This document shows, in pieces, positions 44,464 through 53,527 of a stretch of DNA of 64,000 bases (within the stretch, counting starts at the first letter, position 1; each line of letters begins with the position of its first letter). The DNA comes from Hymenobacter sp. BRD128 (GTDB lineage Bacteria; Bacteroidota; Bacteroidia; Cytophagales; Hymenobacteraceae). The stretch covers positions 4,278,001-4,342,000 of the forward strand of contig NZ_CP053908.1 of the NCBI RefSeq assembly GCF_013256625.1. The letters run 5' to 3'. Under the pieces are notes generated by a model, which was not told the origin of the DNA, did not search any database, and saw nothing but the letters and a program-made list of their open reading frames with translations. The position numbers were made by a program, and so were the translations under genes.

Positions 44464-45153
44464 CTAAAAAAGCTTGGGCATCTTGTGCTCCTTCCACTTC
44501 TTGCGCGTCTTCATGGTATAAAACTCAGCTACGCCACTGCGCTCCAGGGTGAGCTGCCAGGCGCCGAGCACCTGGCCCCGCTGCCGGCTTACCGCTCGCA
44601 GGCCGGGGTGCTGCTGCCGCAGCAGCTGGGCTTCGGCCAGGGTCAGGTCGCGGCCGGGCTGGCCGTGGCAGCGCAGGCAAATATTATTGGCTAGAATAAT
44701 AGGCCGCTGGTAGTAAAATGTGTCAATGGCGGGCCGGCCAATCAGGCGCATGGTATCGGGCTGCAGGCCGGCGGCGGCCACGGCGGCGGGCGTGGCCGCC
44801 GCCGGGGTGGGCTGCCACTCGGCCCGGCGGGGGCTGGCGTGCCACTTGCGGGCCATCGAATCGACCTGCGGGTAGCTTTGGGGCCGGCAGAAGTTGGCTG
44901 CCTGGGCTAGGGTGCCTTTTTTCAATTCGCGGGCCAGGGTGCGGCGCAGCAGCGTGTCGGCGTAGGCGGTAAGGGAGTCGCCGGCCCAGCGCGTGGCGTG
45001 CAGCAAGTCGGCGGGCATGATGCGAATGGCCTCCCAGTTGGCAGTTTCTTCGGCTATCTGCTTGGTGCCGGGCAGGTGCCGCACCTGGTCGGGCCGGCAA
45101 GCGGCCAGCCCAAGCAAGGCGGGAAGCATAAACTTGATTTTTGACAAAACCAT
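44464..45153 (-). CDS. Lipoprotein with a DUF3365-like c-haem domain
   Basis: 229 residues. Lipoprotein signal MVLSKIKFMLPALLGLAAC (lipobox LGLAAC). The C-terminal third has NICLRCHGQPG, a CxxCH haem-binding motif, followed by PGLRAVSRQRGQVLGAWQLTLE, resembling the Tll0287/DUF3365 haem-sensor fold. DUF3365 modules are extracytoplasmic haem domains often tied to sensing or electron flow. It is 36 bases downstream of thrC on the same strand, so it may share that transcript, although no functional link is evident. Confidence 0.82.
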   Translation of the reverse strand: MVLSKIKFMLPALLGLAACRPDQVRHLPGTKQIAEETANWEAIRIMPADLLHATRWAGDSLTAYADTLLRRTLARELKKGTLAQAANFCRPQSYPQVDSMARKWHASPRRAEWQPTPAAATPAAVAAAGLQPDTMRLIGRPAIDTFYYQRPIILANNICLRCHGQPGRDLTLAEAQLLRQQHPGLRAVSRQRGQVLGAWQLTLERSGVAEFYTMKTRKKWKEHKMPKLF

Positions 45154-45189
45154 ATTGCGGCAACTGCTAAGGCTGGCCGAAGGTTGCGG

Positions 45190-46482
45190 CTAGGCCAGCA
45201 GCCACGCCCGCAGTGCCTCGTAGCTGGGAGCCAGCGGCACGCTATGCTTGGGCTTTTCCAATAGGTAGTGCAGGGCGGCCGGCAGCTCAATCTTGCGGCC
45301 GATGAGTGGTTCTACCACCTCCGGAAACTTCACCGGGTGGGCAGTGGCCAATAGAAAGCCCGCCGCGGCCGGGTACTCGGCCAGGTATTTTTCTAGCGCC
45401 AAAAAGGCCACCGCGCCGTGCGGGTCGAGCAGGTAGCCGTGTTCGGCTTCCACGCGCCGGATGGTGGCGCTGGTGGCGGCGTCGCTCACCGTGTAGCCAC
45501 TCAGCAGCTGGCGGATGGCAGCGTGCTCGTGCCGGAACAGCTCTAGGATGCGCACGAAGTTGCTCGGGTGGCCCACGTCCATGGCATTCGAGATAGTCGC
45601 CACCGCCGTTTTGGGGGTGAAAACGGCGGTGCGCAGGTACTCGGCGCCCGCGTCGTTGGCGTTGCAGGCGGCAATAAAGTGGCCCACCGGCAAGCCCGAA
45701 GCCTGAGCCAGCAGCCCGGCGCAGAGGTTGCCGAAATTGCCGCTGGGTACTGCAATAACCGGCGGCGCGGCCGGCGCCCACTGCTGCAAAGCGAATAAAT
45801 AGTACAACTGCTGCGGCAGCCAGCGCGCCACATTGATGCTGTTGGCCGAGGTAAGGGTCCGGCGGCTCGTCAGTTCCTCATCCAGAAAAGCCTGCTTCAC
45901 GAGGCGCTGGCAGTCATCGAAGTTGCCGCTAACCTCTAAGGCAGTGATGTTTTGCCCCAGCGTGGTAAGCTGCAATTCCTGCAAGGGGCTCACCTTGCCC
46001 GAGGGGTAGAGGATAACGACCTCCACGCCCGGCACGCCCAGAAAGCCGTGCGCCACGGCCCCGCCCGTATCACCCGAAGTAGCCACCAGCACCGTCACCG
46101 GCTTGGCTTCGCCCCGTGAGAAGTAGCCCAGGCAGCGGCTCATAAAGCGCGCCCCTACGTCCTTGAAGGCCAGCGTGGGGCCGTGAAACAGCTCCAGCGC
46201 GCCAATTTGCCCGGTGATGGGCACCAGCGGAAAGGCAAAATCAACCGTTTCGGCGCAGATGCGGCGCAGGTCGGCCTCCGGAATGGTGCCGCCCACGTAG
46301 GGCTGCATCACAGCATAGGCAATGTCGGCCCGGGAGAGGCTAGCCAGGTTTTGCAGAAAATCGGCCGAAAACTGCGGGATGGTTTCGGGGAAGTACAGGC
46401 CGCCGTCGGGCGCCTGCCCGGCAATGGTAGCCGTGCGAAAATCGACGAGTGGCGACTGGCGGTTGAGGCTGTAGTAGTTCAT
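45190..46482 (-). CDS. thrC: Threonine synthase
   Basis: 430 residues from ATG 46482 (MNYYSLNRQSPLVDF), which fits the family start. It converts O-phosphohomoserine to threonine with PLP. The PLP-lysine region is GPTLAFKDVGARFMSR, and the phosphate-binding glycine loop is in VATSGDTGGAVAHGF. Last of thrA-thrB-thrC, the complete route from aspartate through homoserine to threonine when combined with asd at 13874. A degenerate palindrome (46505-46536) lies between it and thrB. Confidence 0.97.
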   Translation of the reverse strand: MNYYSLNRQSPLVDFRTATIAGQAPDGGLYFPETIPQFSADFLQNLASLSRADIAYAVMQPYVGGTIPEADLRRICAETVDFAFPLVPITGQIGALELFHGPTLAFKDVGARFMSRCLGYFSRGEAKPVTVLVATSGDTGGAVAHGFLGVPGVEVVILYPSGKVSPLQELQLTTLGQNITALEVSGNFDDCQRLVKQAFLDEELTSRRTLTSANSINVARWLPQQLYYLFALQQWAPAAPPVIAVPSGNFGNLCAGLLAQASGLPVGHFIAACNANDAGAEYLRTAVFTPKTAVATISNAMDVGHPSNFVRILELFRHEHAAIRQLLSGYTVSDAATSATIRRVEAEHGYLLDPHGAVAFLALEKYLAEYPAAAGFLLATAHPVKFPEVVEPLIGRKIELPAALHYLLEKPKHSVPLAPSYEALRAWLLA

Positions 46483-46504
46483 GGTTTTTAAGGCTACCGT
46501 ACCG

Positions 46505-46536
46505 TCCGTCATGCTTCCCTGCGTTCAGTATGACGG
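46505..46536. repeat. Degenerate palindrome between thrC and thrB
   Basis: CCGTCATGCT (46505-46514) and AGTATGACGG (46527-46536) form a short inverted repeat with one G-U. Its outer GTCATGCT recalls the larger repeats at 27721 and 47522. Confidence 0.5.
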
Positions 46537-46552
46537 TCTTGTTCATTAAAAT

Positions 46553-47497
46553 CTATTCCGATGCCGATGCCACTACCCGCGCGCCCTGGCTGGCAATGGG
46601 GCCCACGTGCAGGTGAAAATCGATGCCCATTTTGCGGTACACGCTGCCCAGCGCTTCGGCGGCGGCGTGGGCCGTGGCCTCATCTTTATTGAGCATAAAA
46701 ATGGCTGGCCCCGAGCCCGAGATGCCACCGCCCAGCGCACCGGCTGCCAGGGCCAGCCGCTTGGCATCGCCCAGGCCGGGGATGAGCGAGGCGCGGGCCG
46801 GCTCCACAATATAATCTTCCAGAGCCCGAGCAATCAGCTCGTTGTCGTGGGTGAGGAAGCCGGCTACCAAGCCGCCTACGTTGGCCCATTGGCGCACGGC
46901 CAGGGCTAGCGGCACCGAGGTAGGCAGCACGGCGCGGGCCTCCTTGGTTTTAACTTCAAACTGCGGGTGCACCACGGCCACCCACAGCGGCGGGGCGGGC
47001 AGGGCCAGCACATCGAGCGTGGGCGTAATGGCCCGCACCAGCGTGAAGCCGCCGCAAATGGCCGGCGCAATATTGTCGGCGTGGCGCACGCCCGAGGCCA
47101 CGGCCTCGCCATACATAGCCATGTCAATCAGCTCTTTATTACTGAAGCGATTGCCGAGCAGTGCATTAGCGGCCACTACGGCGCCCGCCGCGCTGGCTGC
47201 GCTGCTGCCGATGCCGCTGCCCGGCCGGATGCCTTTCGTAATCTCGACCTCGAAGCCCAGCGGCTCGGGCACGGCGCGCAGCAGGGCTAGCAGGGCCGCG
47301 CCGGCCACGTTGCGGTTGGGGTCGGTGGGCAGGTCGTAGTCGTCGAGGTGGTGAATAACGAGGCCGGGCTGCTCGCGGCGCGTGAGGCGCACGGTATCGT
47401 AGGGCGCGGTGAGGCACAGGCCCAGCACATCGAAGCCGCAGCCAACGTTGGCAATGGTGGCCGGCGCGTGCACGGTGACGGAGGAAGGAAGTGGCAT
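46553..47497 (-). CDS. thrB: Homoserine kinase
   Basis: 314 residues from ATG 47497 (MPLPSSVTVHAPATIANVGCGFD), which starts the GHMP-kinase fold; a longer upstream frame is encoded by the repeat element and was rejected. It phosphorylates homoserine with ATP. Family motifs include PATIANVGCGFDVLG (motif 1), GIRPGSGIGSSAASAAGAVVAANALL (the ATP loop) and GGGISGSGPAIFML near the C-terminus. Part of the thrA-thrB-thrC set. The intergenic DNA upstream contains a long palindromic repeat. Confidence 0.97.
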   Translation of the reverse strand: MPLPSSVTVHAPATIANVGCGFDVLGLCLTAPYDTVRLTRREQPGLVIHHLDDYDLPTDPNRNVAGAALLALLRAVPEPLGFEVEITKGIRPGSGIGSSAASAAGAVVAANALLGNRFSNKELIDMAMYGEAVASGVRHADNIAPAICGGFTLVRAITPTLDVLALPAPPLWVAVVHPQFEVKTKEARAVLPTSVPLALAVRQWANVGGLVAGFLTHDNELIARALEDYIVEPARASLIPGLGDAKRLALAAGALGGGISGSGPAIFMLNKDEATAHAAAEALGSVYRKMGIDFHLHVGPIASQGARVVASASE

Positions 47498-47521
47498 GGC
47501 TACTGGATACGAAAAATCGTT

Positions 47522-47612
47522 GTCATGCTGAGCTTGTCGAAGCATCTCGCCCGCATCGTTAAACGATTAAATTACTGCTGCACGCGAGATGCTTCGGCAA
47601 GCTCAGCATGAC
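47522..47612. repeat. Palindromic repeat between thrA and thrB
   Basis: Arms 47522-47550 and 47584-47612 are inverted copies of 29 bases with one mismatch. The outer sequence GTCATGCTGAGCTTGTCG matches the copy inside the radical SAM gene (27721). Thirty-three bases lie between the arms. No coding function. Confidence 0.9.
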
Positions 47613-47633
47613 GATGATTCAGTAATGGATTGA

Positions 47634-50084
47634 CTACAATCGGGCCGCCCGGATGATATCGGCAAACACGCCCGAGGCCGTGACCTCGGCCCCGGCGCCG
47701 GCACCCTTCACCACCAGGGGCTGCTCGGGGTAGCGGTCGGTGTAGAAGAGCACCACATTATCCTTGCCGCGCAACTCATATAAATCGTGGCCGGGCGCAA
47801 TCTGCTGCAAGCCCACTGAGGCATTGCCATCGGCGTACTGAGCCACGAATTTGAGGCGCTTGCCCTGGCTGGCGGCCGCGTCGTAGAGGGCGCGGAAGTG
47901 CGGCTCGTGCACGGCTAGCTGCTCGTAGAACGCGGCCACGTCGCCGGCAAGGCAGCTGGCGGGCAGGAAGCTTTCGTTGGCTACGTCGCTCATTTCGAGC
48001 TGCTGGCCGGCTTCGCGGGCCAGAATGAGGATTTTACGGGCCACGTCCGAGCCGTTGAGGTCGAGGCGCGGGTCGGGCTCGGTGTAGCCTTCGGCCTGGG
48101 CCTGAGCCACTACCGCGGCGAAGGGCCGCGTGCCGTCGTAGTTGTTGAATACGAAGTTGAGCGTGCCCGAGAGCACCGCCTGCATGCGGCGTACCACATC
48201 GCCGCTGCGCGTGAGGTCGCCCAAAGTGCCGATGACGGGCAGCGCCGCGCCCACGTTGGTTTCGAAGAGGTACTTTGTATTGAAATCCTGGGCTAGCTGC
48301 TTGAGCTGGCGGTAGGTGGCGTAGGTGTCCGAAGCCGCGATTTTATTGCAGGCTACTACGGCCACGCTCTTGGCGAGCAGCGGCGCATACTGGCCGGCGG
48401 CGGCCGGGTTGGCCGTTACGTCCACGAAGATGGAGTTGCGCAGGTTCTTGCTGATAATGAGCTGGGTGAGCTCCGCCAGCGAGAGCTTGGGCGCGGCGTC
48501 CAGGTCCCCGGGCCAGGTGCGCAGGTCGAGGCCGCCCTCGTCGCTCACCAGGCAGTGGCGGCTGTTGGCAATAGCCACCACGCGCAGGTCGAGGCTCAGC
48601 TTCTCGCGCAAATACGCCTGCTGCTGCGCCAGCTGGCCGAGCAGCTTGCCGCCCACGTTGCCGGGGCCCAGGATGAACAGGTTGACTTGCTTATAAGTCG
48701 CTTCAAAAAACTCCTCGTGCAGCACGTTGATGGCCTTGCGCACGTCGTCGGCCCGAATGACGGTCGAGATATTGCGCTCGCTCGCCCCCTGCGCAATGGC
48801 CCGGATATTCACCCCGTTGTGCCCCAGTGCGCTAAACAGGCGCCCGCTGATGCCGGGGTGGTTGCGCATATTGTCGCCCACCAGCGCCACGATGGCTAGC
48901 CCCGTTTCGGGCCGCAACGGCTCCAGGCGGCCGGCCGCGATTTCGGCGGCAAACTCTTCATTTACTACCTCTTGCGCGGCGGGCACGTCGCCCTCGCTCA
49001 CGCCTACGCAGATGCTGTGCTCCGAAGAGCTTTGCGTAATGAGCACCACGTTGATGCGGGCCCGCGCCAGCGCCGCAAACAGCCGCGCCGAAAAGCCGGG
49101 CACGCCCACCATGCCGCTGCCTTCCAAATTGAGCAAAGCCAGGTGGCCGATGCTCGACAGGCCGCGCACCACCCCGATGCTGGGCGGCGGCGCCACCTCC
49201 ACCAGCGTGCCGTAATCGGCGGGCGCGAAGGTATTTTTAATCCACAGCGGAATGCTGCGGCGGCGCACCGGCTGCACCGTGGGTGCGTACAGCACCTTGG
49301 CCCCGAAGTGCGACAGCTCCATGGCTTCCTCGTAGCTGATGCGCGCGATGGGCCGGGCCGAGCGCACCAGGCGCGGGTCGGCGGTGAGCATGCCGCTCAC
49401 GTCGGTCCAGATTTCGAGCTTCTCGGCCCCCAGCGCGGCGGCCAAAATGGCGGCCGTGTAGTCGGAGCCGCCGCGGCCCAGCGTGGTGGTGTGGCCCTCG
49501 GCATCGGCGGCGATAAAGCCGGGCGCTACCCATAGGCTTTCAGTGGTTTCGGCTTGAAATTGGCGCACCTGACGCTCGGTCGCGGCCTCCTCGACCAGCG
49601 CCATGCCGAAGCGCGAGTTGGTGCGGATAAGCTGGCGGCTGTCGGCCCAAGCGGCGGCGATGCCCCTAGCCTGGAACGCAGCCACCACGAGGCGCGACGA
49701 CAGTAGCTCGCCGTAGCTCATCAGCCGGTCCAGAGTGCGTGGCGAGAGCTCGCCCAGCGCAAAAATGCCGTCGGCCAGCAGGGCCAGCTCGGTAAACTGG
49801 GCGGTGAGCCAGGGCTGAATCTCGGTCTGGCTTGCCGCGTCGGGCAGCAGCGCCTCGGCGGCGGTGAGGTGGCGGGCTTCGAGCTGGCGCAGGGTCTGGC
49901 GGAAGGCTTCGTTGCCGGCGGCCGCCGTGCGGCCGATACTAATGAGCGCGTCGGTGGTGCCGCCCAGCGCCGATACGACCAGGGCCACTGGTCCGTGGGC
50001 CAGCGCGCTCGTCACGATGGCGATTACTTTCCCGATATTTTCGGCGGAGGCCACCGATGTGCCCCCGAACTTCAAGACTTGCAT
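47634..50084 (-). CDS. thrA: Bifunctional aspartokinase / homoserine dehydrogenase
   Basis: 816 residues, the normal length of ThrA. The aspartokinase starts KFGGTSVASAENIGKV and has the GRGGSDYTAAILAAAL motif (about residues 203-220). Regulatory ACT domains (about 310-460; GSGMVGVPGFSARLFAALARARINVV, VGDNMRNHPGISGRLFSAL) follow. The homoserine dehydrogenase domain starts with the nucleotide-binding VNLFILGPGNVGGKLLGQLAQQ (about 467) and has PVIGTLGDLTRSGDVVRRMQAVLSGTLNFVFN. It catalyses the first and third steps from aspartate. First gene of thrABC; allosteric control by threonine is expected from the ACT domains. Confidence 0.97.
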   Translation of the reverse strand: MQVLKFGGTSVASAENIGKVIAIVTSALAHGPVALVVSALGGTTDALISIGRTAAAGNEAFRQTLRQLEARHLTAAEALLPDAASQTEIQPWLTAQFTELALLADGIFALGELSPRTLDRLMSYGELLSSRLVVAAFQARGIAAAWADSRQLIRTNSRFGMALVEEAATERQVRQFQAETTESLWVAPGFIAADAEGHTTTLGRGGSDYTAAILAAALGAEKLEIWTDVSGMLTADPRLVRSARPIARISYEEAMELSHFGAKVLYAPTVQPVRRRSIPLWIKNTFAPADYGTLVEVAPPPSIGVVRGLSSIGHLALLNLEGSGMVGVPGFSARLFAALARARINVVLITQSSSEHSICVGVSEGDVPAAQEVVNEEFAAEIAAGRLEPLRPETGLAIVALVGDNMRNHPGISGRLFSALGHNGVNIRAIAQGASERNISTVIRADDVRKAINVLHEEFFEATYKQVNLFILGPGNVGGKLLGQLAQQQAYLREKLSLDLRVVAIANSRHCLVSDEGGLDLRTWPGDLDAAPKLSLAELTQLIISKNLRNSIFVDVTANPAAAGQYAPLLAKSVAVVACNKIAASDTYATYRQLKQLAQDFNTKYLFETNVGAALPVIGTLGDLTRSGDVVRRMQAVLSGTLNFVFNNYDGTRPFAAVVAQAQAEGYTEPDPRLDLNGSDVARKILILAREAGQQLEMSDVANESFLPASCLAGDVAAFYEQLAVHEPHFRALYDAAASQGKRLKFVAQYADGNASVGLQQIAPGHDLYELRGKDNVVLFYTDRYPEQPLVVKGAGAGAEVTASGVFADIIRAARL

Positions 50085-50226
50085 ACAAACGGGTGTCGAA
50101 AGCCCGGCTAGCTGGCCGCTGGCCGCGCAGTAGGAGAGGGCCTAGCGGGGGTGGGAAAGACAACCCTAGGCCAGCGTGAAGAATGGGCGCGGAACGCCGA
50201 CCGCAAAGGACGTTGTTACTCAGCCG

Positions 50227-50234
50227 TATCTTTG
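50227..50234 (+). promoter_or_regulatory. -7 promoter element for prfA
   Basis: TATCTTTG fits TAnnTTTG and is 31 bases before the prfA ATG. A -33 TTG at the right distance was not found. Confidence 0.5.
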
Positions 50235-50265
50235 CAAACTACTGACTATTTTTTCCGACCACAAA

Positions 50266-51336
50266 ATGCTGGATAAACTCGAAGCCATCCGCGAGCGCTA
50301 CGATAACGTGAACCACGAGCTTATGCAGCCCGAGGTGATGAGCGACATGAAGCGCTTCAAGTCCCTTAATAAGGAGTATAAAGAACTAGGTAAAATTGTG
50401 GCTGAATACCGCGCTTATCAGCAGGTGCTCAGTAATATAGAAGGTGCGCGCCAGGTTATCGCAACCGAGAAAGACGAAGATTTTCGCGAGATGGCCAAGG
50501 CCGAGCTCGATGAGTTGCAGCCCGAGGTCGAGCGCCTCGAAGGCGTGATTAAAGATTTATTAATTCCGAAGGACCCGAACGATTCGAAAGACGTTATTAT
50601 GGAAATTCGGGCCGGCGCGGGCGGCGACGAGGCTTCGCTCTTTGCCGGCGACTTACAGCGCATGTACCTGCGCTTTGCCGAAAAGCAGGGCTGGAAAATG
50701 GACCTGGTGGACGCCATGGAAGGTACTGCCGGCGGCTACAAGGAAATTGTGCTGGCCGTGAAGGGCGAGGACGTGTACGGCAAGCTCAAGTTTGAATCGG
50801 GCGTGCACCGCGTGCAACGCGTGCCGGCCACCGAAACCCAGGGCCGCATTCACACTTCGGTGGCTAGCATCGTGGTGATGCCGGAAGCGGAAGAATTCGA
50901 CATTGAGTTAGATATGAATGATATTCGTAAGGATTTATTCATGTCCTCCGGCCCCGGCGGGCAGTCGGTGAACACGACCTACTCGGCCGTGCGCCTCACC
51001 CACCTCCCGACGGGCATCGTGGCCCAGTGCCAGGACCAGAAATCGCAGCTCAAAAACTTCGACAAGGCCCTGCAGGTGCTGCGCTCGCGCATCTTTGAGA
51101 TTGAGCTGGCCAAGAAAAACGAGGCCGAAGGTGCCATCCGCAAGGGCATGATTGGCGGCGGCGACCGCTCCGACAAAATCCGGACCTACAATTACCCGCA
51201 GGGCCGCGTCACGGACCACCGCATCGGCTACACCGTGTATAACCTGCCGAGCGTGATGGACGGCAACATCGACGACTTTGTGGAGCAGCTGCGCCTGGCC
51301 GAAAGCGCCGAGCGCCTGAAAGTAGGCGTGGAGTAG
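50266..51336 (+). CDS. prfA: Peptide chain release factor 1
   Basis: 356 residues from ATG 50266, which fits the family start (MLDKLEAIRERYDNVNHELMQPEVMSDMKRFKSLNKEYKEL). The stop-codon recognition motif is RVPATETQGRIHTS (PxT element PAT). The hydrolysis motif GGQ lies in MSSGPGGQSVNTTYSAVRL (about residues 231-233). It recognises UAA and UAG and releases the finished protein from the ribosome. A conserved single gene here; a palindromic repeat begins 12 bases after the stop. Confidence 0.98.
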   Translation: MLDKLEAIRERYDNVNHELMQPEVMSDMKRFKSLNKEYKELGKIVAEYRAYQQVLSNIEGARQVIATEKDEDFREMAKAELDELQPEVERLEGVIKDLLIPKDPNDSKDVIMEIRAGAGGDEASLFAGDLQRMYLRFAEKQGWKMDLVDAMEGTAGGYKEIVLAVKGEDVYGKLKFESGVHRVQRVPATETQGRIHTSVASIVVMPEAEEFDIELDMNDIRKDLFMSSGPGGQSVNTTYSAVRLTHLPTGIVAQCQDQKSQLKNFDKALQVLRSRIFEIELAKKNEAEGAIRKGMIGGGDRSDKIRTYNYPQGRVTDHRIGYTVYNLPSVMDGNIDDFVEQLRLAESAERLKVGVE

Positions 51337-51348
51337 GGCTAGCCAGCA

Positions 51349-51472
51349 AACCCGTCTGTCATTGCGAGCGCAGCGAAGCAATCGCATCAAAATGACCCCA
51401 TTAGAATTAAAAAGTGCGAACGGCTACGCTCTGGTGCGATTACTTCGCTGCGCTCGCAATGACAGACGGGTT
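51349..51472. repeat. Palindromic repeat downstream of prfA (second repeat family)
   Basis: Arms 51349-51386 and 51435-51472 are inverted copies of 38 bases with one mismatch, 48 bases apart. The core CATTGCGAGCGCAGCGAAG differs from the GTCATGCTGAGC family but has the same outer CTGTCAT. It may also end prfA transcription. Confidence 0.85.
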
Positions 51473-51489
51473 TTCGACGTTTCCCTATT

Positions 51490-53079
51490 GTGCTCAACAT
51501 TCGCTACCTATTGCCCGTTTTGCTGCTGGCCAGCGCTATCCTTAGCCTGACGCTGCCCGGCTGCAAGCCGCGCGAGGAAGAGCTGCAAACTACGGGCGGG
51601 CTAGCCTTCTCGGCCGACACGGTGAAATTCGACACGGTGTTTACCACCCTGCGCACTGTTACCAAGCGGCTGTGGGTGTACAACCGCCACCCCAAGGCGG
51701 TAAACGTGGACCTTATCAGCCTCGACAACCCGGCTACCTCGCCCTACACGCTGCTTATCAACGGCGACCTGAAGCAGACGGCGAGCGGCGTCTACATCCG
51801 GGGCAACGACAGCCTGCTCATCCTGGTGCGGGCGCAACTCAAAGACAACGGCCAGAATGGCGCGGCCAAGGCCTTGGTAGTGCAGGAAAACCTGAATTTT
51901 CGTACCAACGGCCAGGACCAGCACGTGCTGCTGCGCTCGTTTGGGCAGAATATCTACCTGCACGACGGCACGGCCAAACCGCTAGAGCTGCCCTGCGGCA
52001 CCATCTGGACCAAGGACCGGCCGCACGTGCTCTACGGCAACCTGGTGGTGCCCCCGAACTGCACGCTGCGTATCAGGCCCGGTACGCGCATTTATGCCCA
52101 CGCCGGGGCGGCGCTCATTGTGCGGGGCACCTTGCTCGTGAATGACCCTAGCGACTACCAGCCCGGCACCAAAGACACCGACACGGTGAAGGCTACCAAC
52201 CCCAACATCGTGCGCTTTGCCGGCGACCGCAGCGGCGAGGCGCAGTACGCTACCGCGCCGGGCCAATGGACGGGCATTTTGTTCGACGCCACCAGCCACG
52301 GCAATGTCATTCGCTACGCCCAGATTCAGAACGCCGCGTATGGCGCCTTGCTTTTCAACCCCGAGAACCTAGCTAACCAGCCCGATTTGTTGCTGCAAAA
52401 CAGTGTTATCCGCTACATATCGGGGGCTAACGCCAACTTTGCCGGGGCAGCCACCCAGCTAGCTAGCTACAAATTGCTTGGCATCACGGAAGGCGCCGGC
52501 ATCCTGAGCTTTTCGGGGAAAGTCACCGCTGAGAACACGCTCTTCAGCGACTGCTACGAATACGCCCTGCGCGGCTACGGAGGCGGCAGCTACTCGCTCA
52601 ATTACTGCACGATAGCGAATTATCCGGCTACCTCGGCGGTGCGCAAAACGGCCTCGCTGACGTTTACCAACCTTTCGCCGCTCGATGGCCAGCCTCGCAA
52701 ATCGTCGGGCCTGACCGTGAGCGTGCAAAACTCCATCGTGTGGGGCGCTGCCGACGATGAGTTATACCTGGAGAATTATGAGGAGTATAAGGCTAATGTA
52801 AAGGTGCAGAATACGCTGCTCAAGAGCCAGCTCTATGGCGCGGCCACCGACGCGTCCGGCGTGCCGGGTCTGGCGAAAGCCGGGCTGAATAATCTGTTTA
52901 CTGACCCCAAGTTTGTGCGAATCAACGCCGGCACCAGCAGTGACTATCGGCTAGGCCCCGGCTCGCCCGCGCTGGCCAGCAAAACGGCCGTGCCGCCCCC
53001 CGCGCCCCGCGACCTGCTGAATCTGCTGCGCAACCAGACTACCCCCGACCTTGGGGCCTACCGCGCCACCAAGCCCTAG
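51490..53079 (+). CDS. Lipoprotein with beta-helix-like repeats, unknown function
   Basis: 529 residues from GTG 51490, the first codon of a lipoprotein signal (MLNIRYLLPVLLLASAILSLTLPGC, lipobox LPGC). A beta-rich domain follows (to about 155). From about residue 165 there are repeated parallel-beta-helix-like segments (GNLVVPPNCTLRIRPGTRIYAHAGAALIVRGTL, GNVIRYAQIQNAAYGALLF, LLLQNSVIRYIS), ending with a domain of two-to-three short turns. It is likely surface-attached. No catalytic motif is seen. The downstream YjbQ gene starts 5 bases after its stop, so the two are probably co-transcribed. Confidence 0.72.
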   Translation: MLNIRYLLPVLLLASAILSLTLPGCKPREEELQTTGGLAFSADTVKFDTVFTTLRTVTKRLWVYNRHPKAVNVDLISLDNPATSPYTLLINGDLKQTASGVYIRGNDSLLILVRAQLKDNGQNGAAKALVVQENLNFRTNGQDQHVLLRSFGQNIYLHDGTAKPLELPCGTIWTKDRPHVLYGNLVVPPNCTLRIRPGTRIYAHAGAALIVRGTLLVNDPSDYQPGTKDTDTVKATNPNIVRFAGDRSGEAQYATAPGQWTGILFDATSHGNVIRYAQIQNAAYGALLFNPENLANQPDLLLQNSVIRYISGANANFAGAATQLASYKLLGITEGAGILSFSGKVTAENTLFSDCYEYALRGYGGGSYSLNYCTIANYPATSAVRKTASLTFTNLSPLDGQPRKSSGLTVSVQNSIVWGAADDELYLENYEEYKANVKVQNTLLKSQLYGAATDASGVPGLAKAGLNNLFTDPKFVRINAGTSSDYRLGPGSPALASKTAVPPPAPRDLLNLLRNQTTPDLGAYRATKP

Positions 53080-53084
53080 CCACC

Positions 53085-53507
53085 ATGCGCTTTATTCAAA
53101 AACGCCTGCGCCTGCCCGCCGTGGCCGAGGGCTTTCACCTCATCACTGATTTGCTGCTGAGTGAGTTGCCCGAGCTGGAAGCCCTGCGCGTGGGCACCGC
53201 CAATTTCTGCCTCCAGCACACCTCGGCTAGCCTCTTCATCACCGAAAACGCCGACCCCACCGTGCGGCGCGATTTTCAGGAGTATTTCCGCCGGCTAGCC
53301 CCCGATAATGCCCCTTACTTTCAGCACACCCTCGAAGGCGCCGACGACATGACGGCCCACCTGAAAGCGGCCATGCTGGGCACCTCGGTCACGGTGCCCA
53401 TTGCCAATGGCCGCCTGCTGCTGGGCACCTGGCAGGGCCTGTGCCTGGGCGAGCACCGCCGCCACGGCGGCCGCCGCTGGGTAGTAGCTACCCTCATGGG
53501 CGAGTAG
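53085..53507 (+). CDS. YjbQ family protein (UPF0047)
   Basis: 140 residues, the family size. It has the UPF0047 motifs GTANFCLQHTSASLFITENADP and LLGTWQGLCLGEHRRHGGRRWVV. Family members form trimers, and some show thiamine-phosphate synthase-type activity when overproduced, but the natural function is not certain. Cytoplasmic, no signal peptide. Starts 5 bases after the beta-helix lipoprotein gene. Convergent with the lipoprotein at 53528. Confidence 0.93.
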   Translation: MRFIQKRLRLPAVAEGFHLITDLLLSELPELEALRVGTANFCLQHTSASLFITENADPTVRRDFQEYFRRLAPDNAPYFQHTLEGADDMTAHLKAAMLGTSVTVPIANGRLLLGTWQGLCLGEHRRHGGRRWVVATLMGE

Positions 53508-53527
53508 CGCGCAGCGCTGGCTTCGCG

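Noticed and set aside
47498..47545. Upstream start for thrB beginning MLRQAQHD
   Set aside because: Those codons come from the palindromic repeat (47522-47612). The homoserine kinase fold begins at ATG 47497.
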